Below, piece after piece: positions 6,895 through 9,371 of a stretch of DNA of 9,371 bases. This stretch comes from Alphaproteobacteria bacterium. GTDB lineage: Bacteria; Pseudomonadota; Alphaproteobacteria; Rhizobiales; Rhizobiaceae. Below the pieces are notes generated by a model. The model had not been told where the DNA came from, did not search any database, and saw nothing but the letters and a program-made list of their open reading frames with translations. How positions within the stretch are numbered: the first letter of the stretch is position 1; each line of letters starts with the position of its first letter. Where the stretch lies: the NCBI GenBank assembly GCA_017308345.1, contig JAFKFE010000538.1, positions 1-9,371 on the forward strand, read 5' to 3'. A program made the position numbers and the translations under genes.

Positions 6895-8526
<1,632 letters not shown>

Positions 8527-9371
8527 TCAGGCAGCCCTTTTCGAAAGCAGCAAGCGATAGAGTTCGACGTATTTTTCGGCGCTCTTGTCCCAGGAGACAT
8601 CGGCCTTCATGCCCTGGCGCTGGATCGAGGCCCAGGTCGCCGGCCGCGCATGCTGCTCGACCAGCCGCTGGATGGCATGCAGCATCGCGCCGCCATTGTT
8701 GGGCGCGAACTGGAAACCGGTGGCGACACCGGCCGACAACGCCGCCTCATTGGCGTCGATGATGGTGTCGGCCAAGCCGCCGGTGCGGGCGACGACCGGC
8801 ACGCAGCCATAGCGCAGGCCGTAGAGCTGGGTGAGCCCGCAGGGCTCGAAGCGCGACGGGATGATGATGGCGTCGCAGCCGCCCTGCATGGTGTGCGAAA
8901 GGCCCTCGTCATAGCCGATGACGACGCCGACGCGACCGCGATGGCGGGCGGCGGCGGCAAGCAGCGTGCCCTCGAGGCCGGCGTCGCCCGAGCCGAGGAT
9001 GGCGAGGCGCGCGCCGGCGGCGACGATGCCGTCGACGACCGCGGCCAGGATGTCCATGCCCTTCTGCCAGGTCAGCCGGCTGATGACGCAGACGATCGGG
9101 CTGCCGTCCGCCTCCAGGTTGAAGCGCTCCTCGACCGCCTTGCGGTTCTTGGCACGGGCTTCGAGGGTCGCCGCTGAATAATTGGCGACCAGATGCTCGT
9201 CCGTCTCGGGGTTCCAGATGTCGACATCGATGCCGTTGACGATGCCGTAAAGGTCGGTGGCGCGCATGTTGATCAGCCCGTCGAGGCCCATGCCGAATTC
9301 CGGCGAGCGGATTTCCTGCGCATAGGTCGGGCTCACGGTGGTGATCGCCCAGGCGGCCTGGAGGCCGGCCT
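8527..9371 (-). CDS. glgA: Glycogen synthase GlgA (ADP-glucose), C-terminal part
   Basis: The last 281 or so codons of a GT5 glycogen synthase; the family is about 480 residues, so the N-terminal 40 per cent lies beyond 9371. Visible landmarks in order: [52 protein letters not shown] (nucleotide-binding C-domain), [17 protein letters not shown], and [18 protein letters not shown], which carries the conserved acidic E of the EPCGLTQ block (around 8827-8847), then [16 protein letters not shown]. It transfers glucose from ADP-glucose to the non-reducing end of alpha-1,4-glucan in the cytoplasm. It reads through the edge without a break, so the start at 9336 (a GTG) is only an internal Val codon. 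It precedes pgm by 3 nt in the same operon. Confidence 0.96.
   Translation of the reverse strand, partial: AGLQAAWAITTVSPTYAQEIRSPEFGMGLDGLINMRATDLYGIVNGIDVDIWNPETDEHLVANYSAATLEARAKNRKAVEERFNLEADGSPIVCVISRLTWQKGMDILAAVVDGIVAAGARLAILGSGDAGLEGTLLAAAARHRGRVGVVIGYDEGLSHTMQGGCDAIIIPSRFEPCGLTQLYGLRYGCVPVVARTGGLADTIIDANEAALSAGVATGFQFAPNNGGAMLHAIQRLVEQHARPATWASIQRQGMKADVSWDKSAEKYVELYRLLLSKRAA

Overview
The window looks like chromosomal DNA of a GC-rich alphaproteobacterium of the Rhizobiales, most likely Mesorhizobium or a close relative. This rests on the strong G/C third-position bias, the linked gene set glgA-pgm-glgX-alpha-glucosidase, a two-gene TadE/TadG pair, and a paired palindromic intergenic repeat resembling those of rhizobial genomes. 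The genus is inferred from recall, not from a search.

Layout: (1) 1-520, minus: the first 173 codons of a periplasmic oligopeptide-binding protein, cut by the window edge. (2) 521-813: a 293-bp divergent intergenic region with a leader hairpin and weak promoter candidates in both directions. (3) 814-3023, plus: two overlapping genes, a TadE-like pseudopilin (148 aa) and a large TadG-like pilus-assembly protein (587 aa). (4) 3031-9371, minus: a glycogen-metabolism operon, transcribed as glgA (partial) - pgm - [paired repeat element] - glgX - GH13 alpha-glucosidase. The tad pair and the glg operon converge with only 7 bp between their stop codons.

How the genes work together: GlgA extends alpha-1,4-glucan from ADP-glucose. 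Pgm interconverts glucose-1-P and glucose-6-P, so it links the polymer to central metabolism. GlgX removes alpha-1,6 branches left after phosphorolysis. The alpha-glucosidase probably hydrolyses the short malto-oligosaccharides released. glgC, glgB and glgP are not in the window and may lie beyond 9371. Coupling is tight: 3 nt between glgA and pgm, and a TGATG overlap between glgX and the glucosidase. The one gap in the operon (6684-6894) holds two inverted copies of a palindromic repeat. The glgX Shine-Dalgarno sequence lies at the edge of one copy.

I see no clearly undescribed system. The most notable points are the paired repeat, whose arms share conserved blocks but carry different, still self-complementary, central hairpins, and its position exactly between the synthesis-side and breakdown-side genes of the operon.
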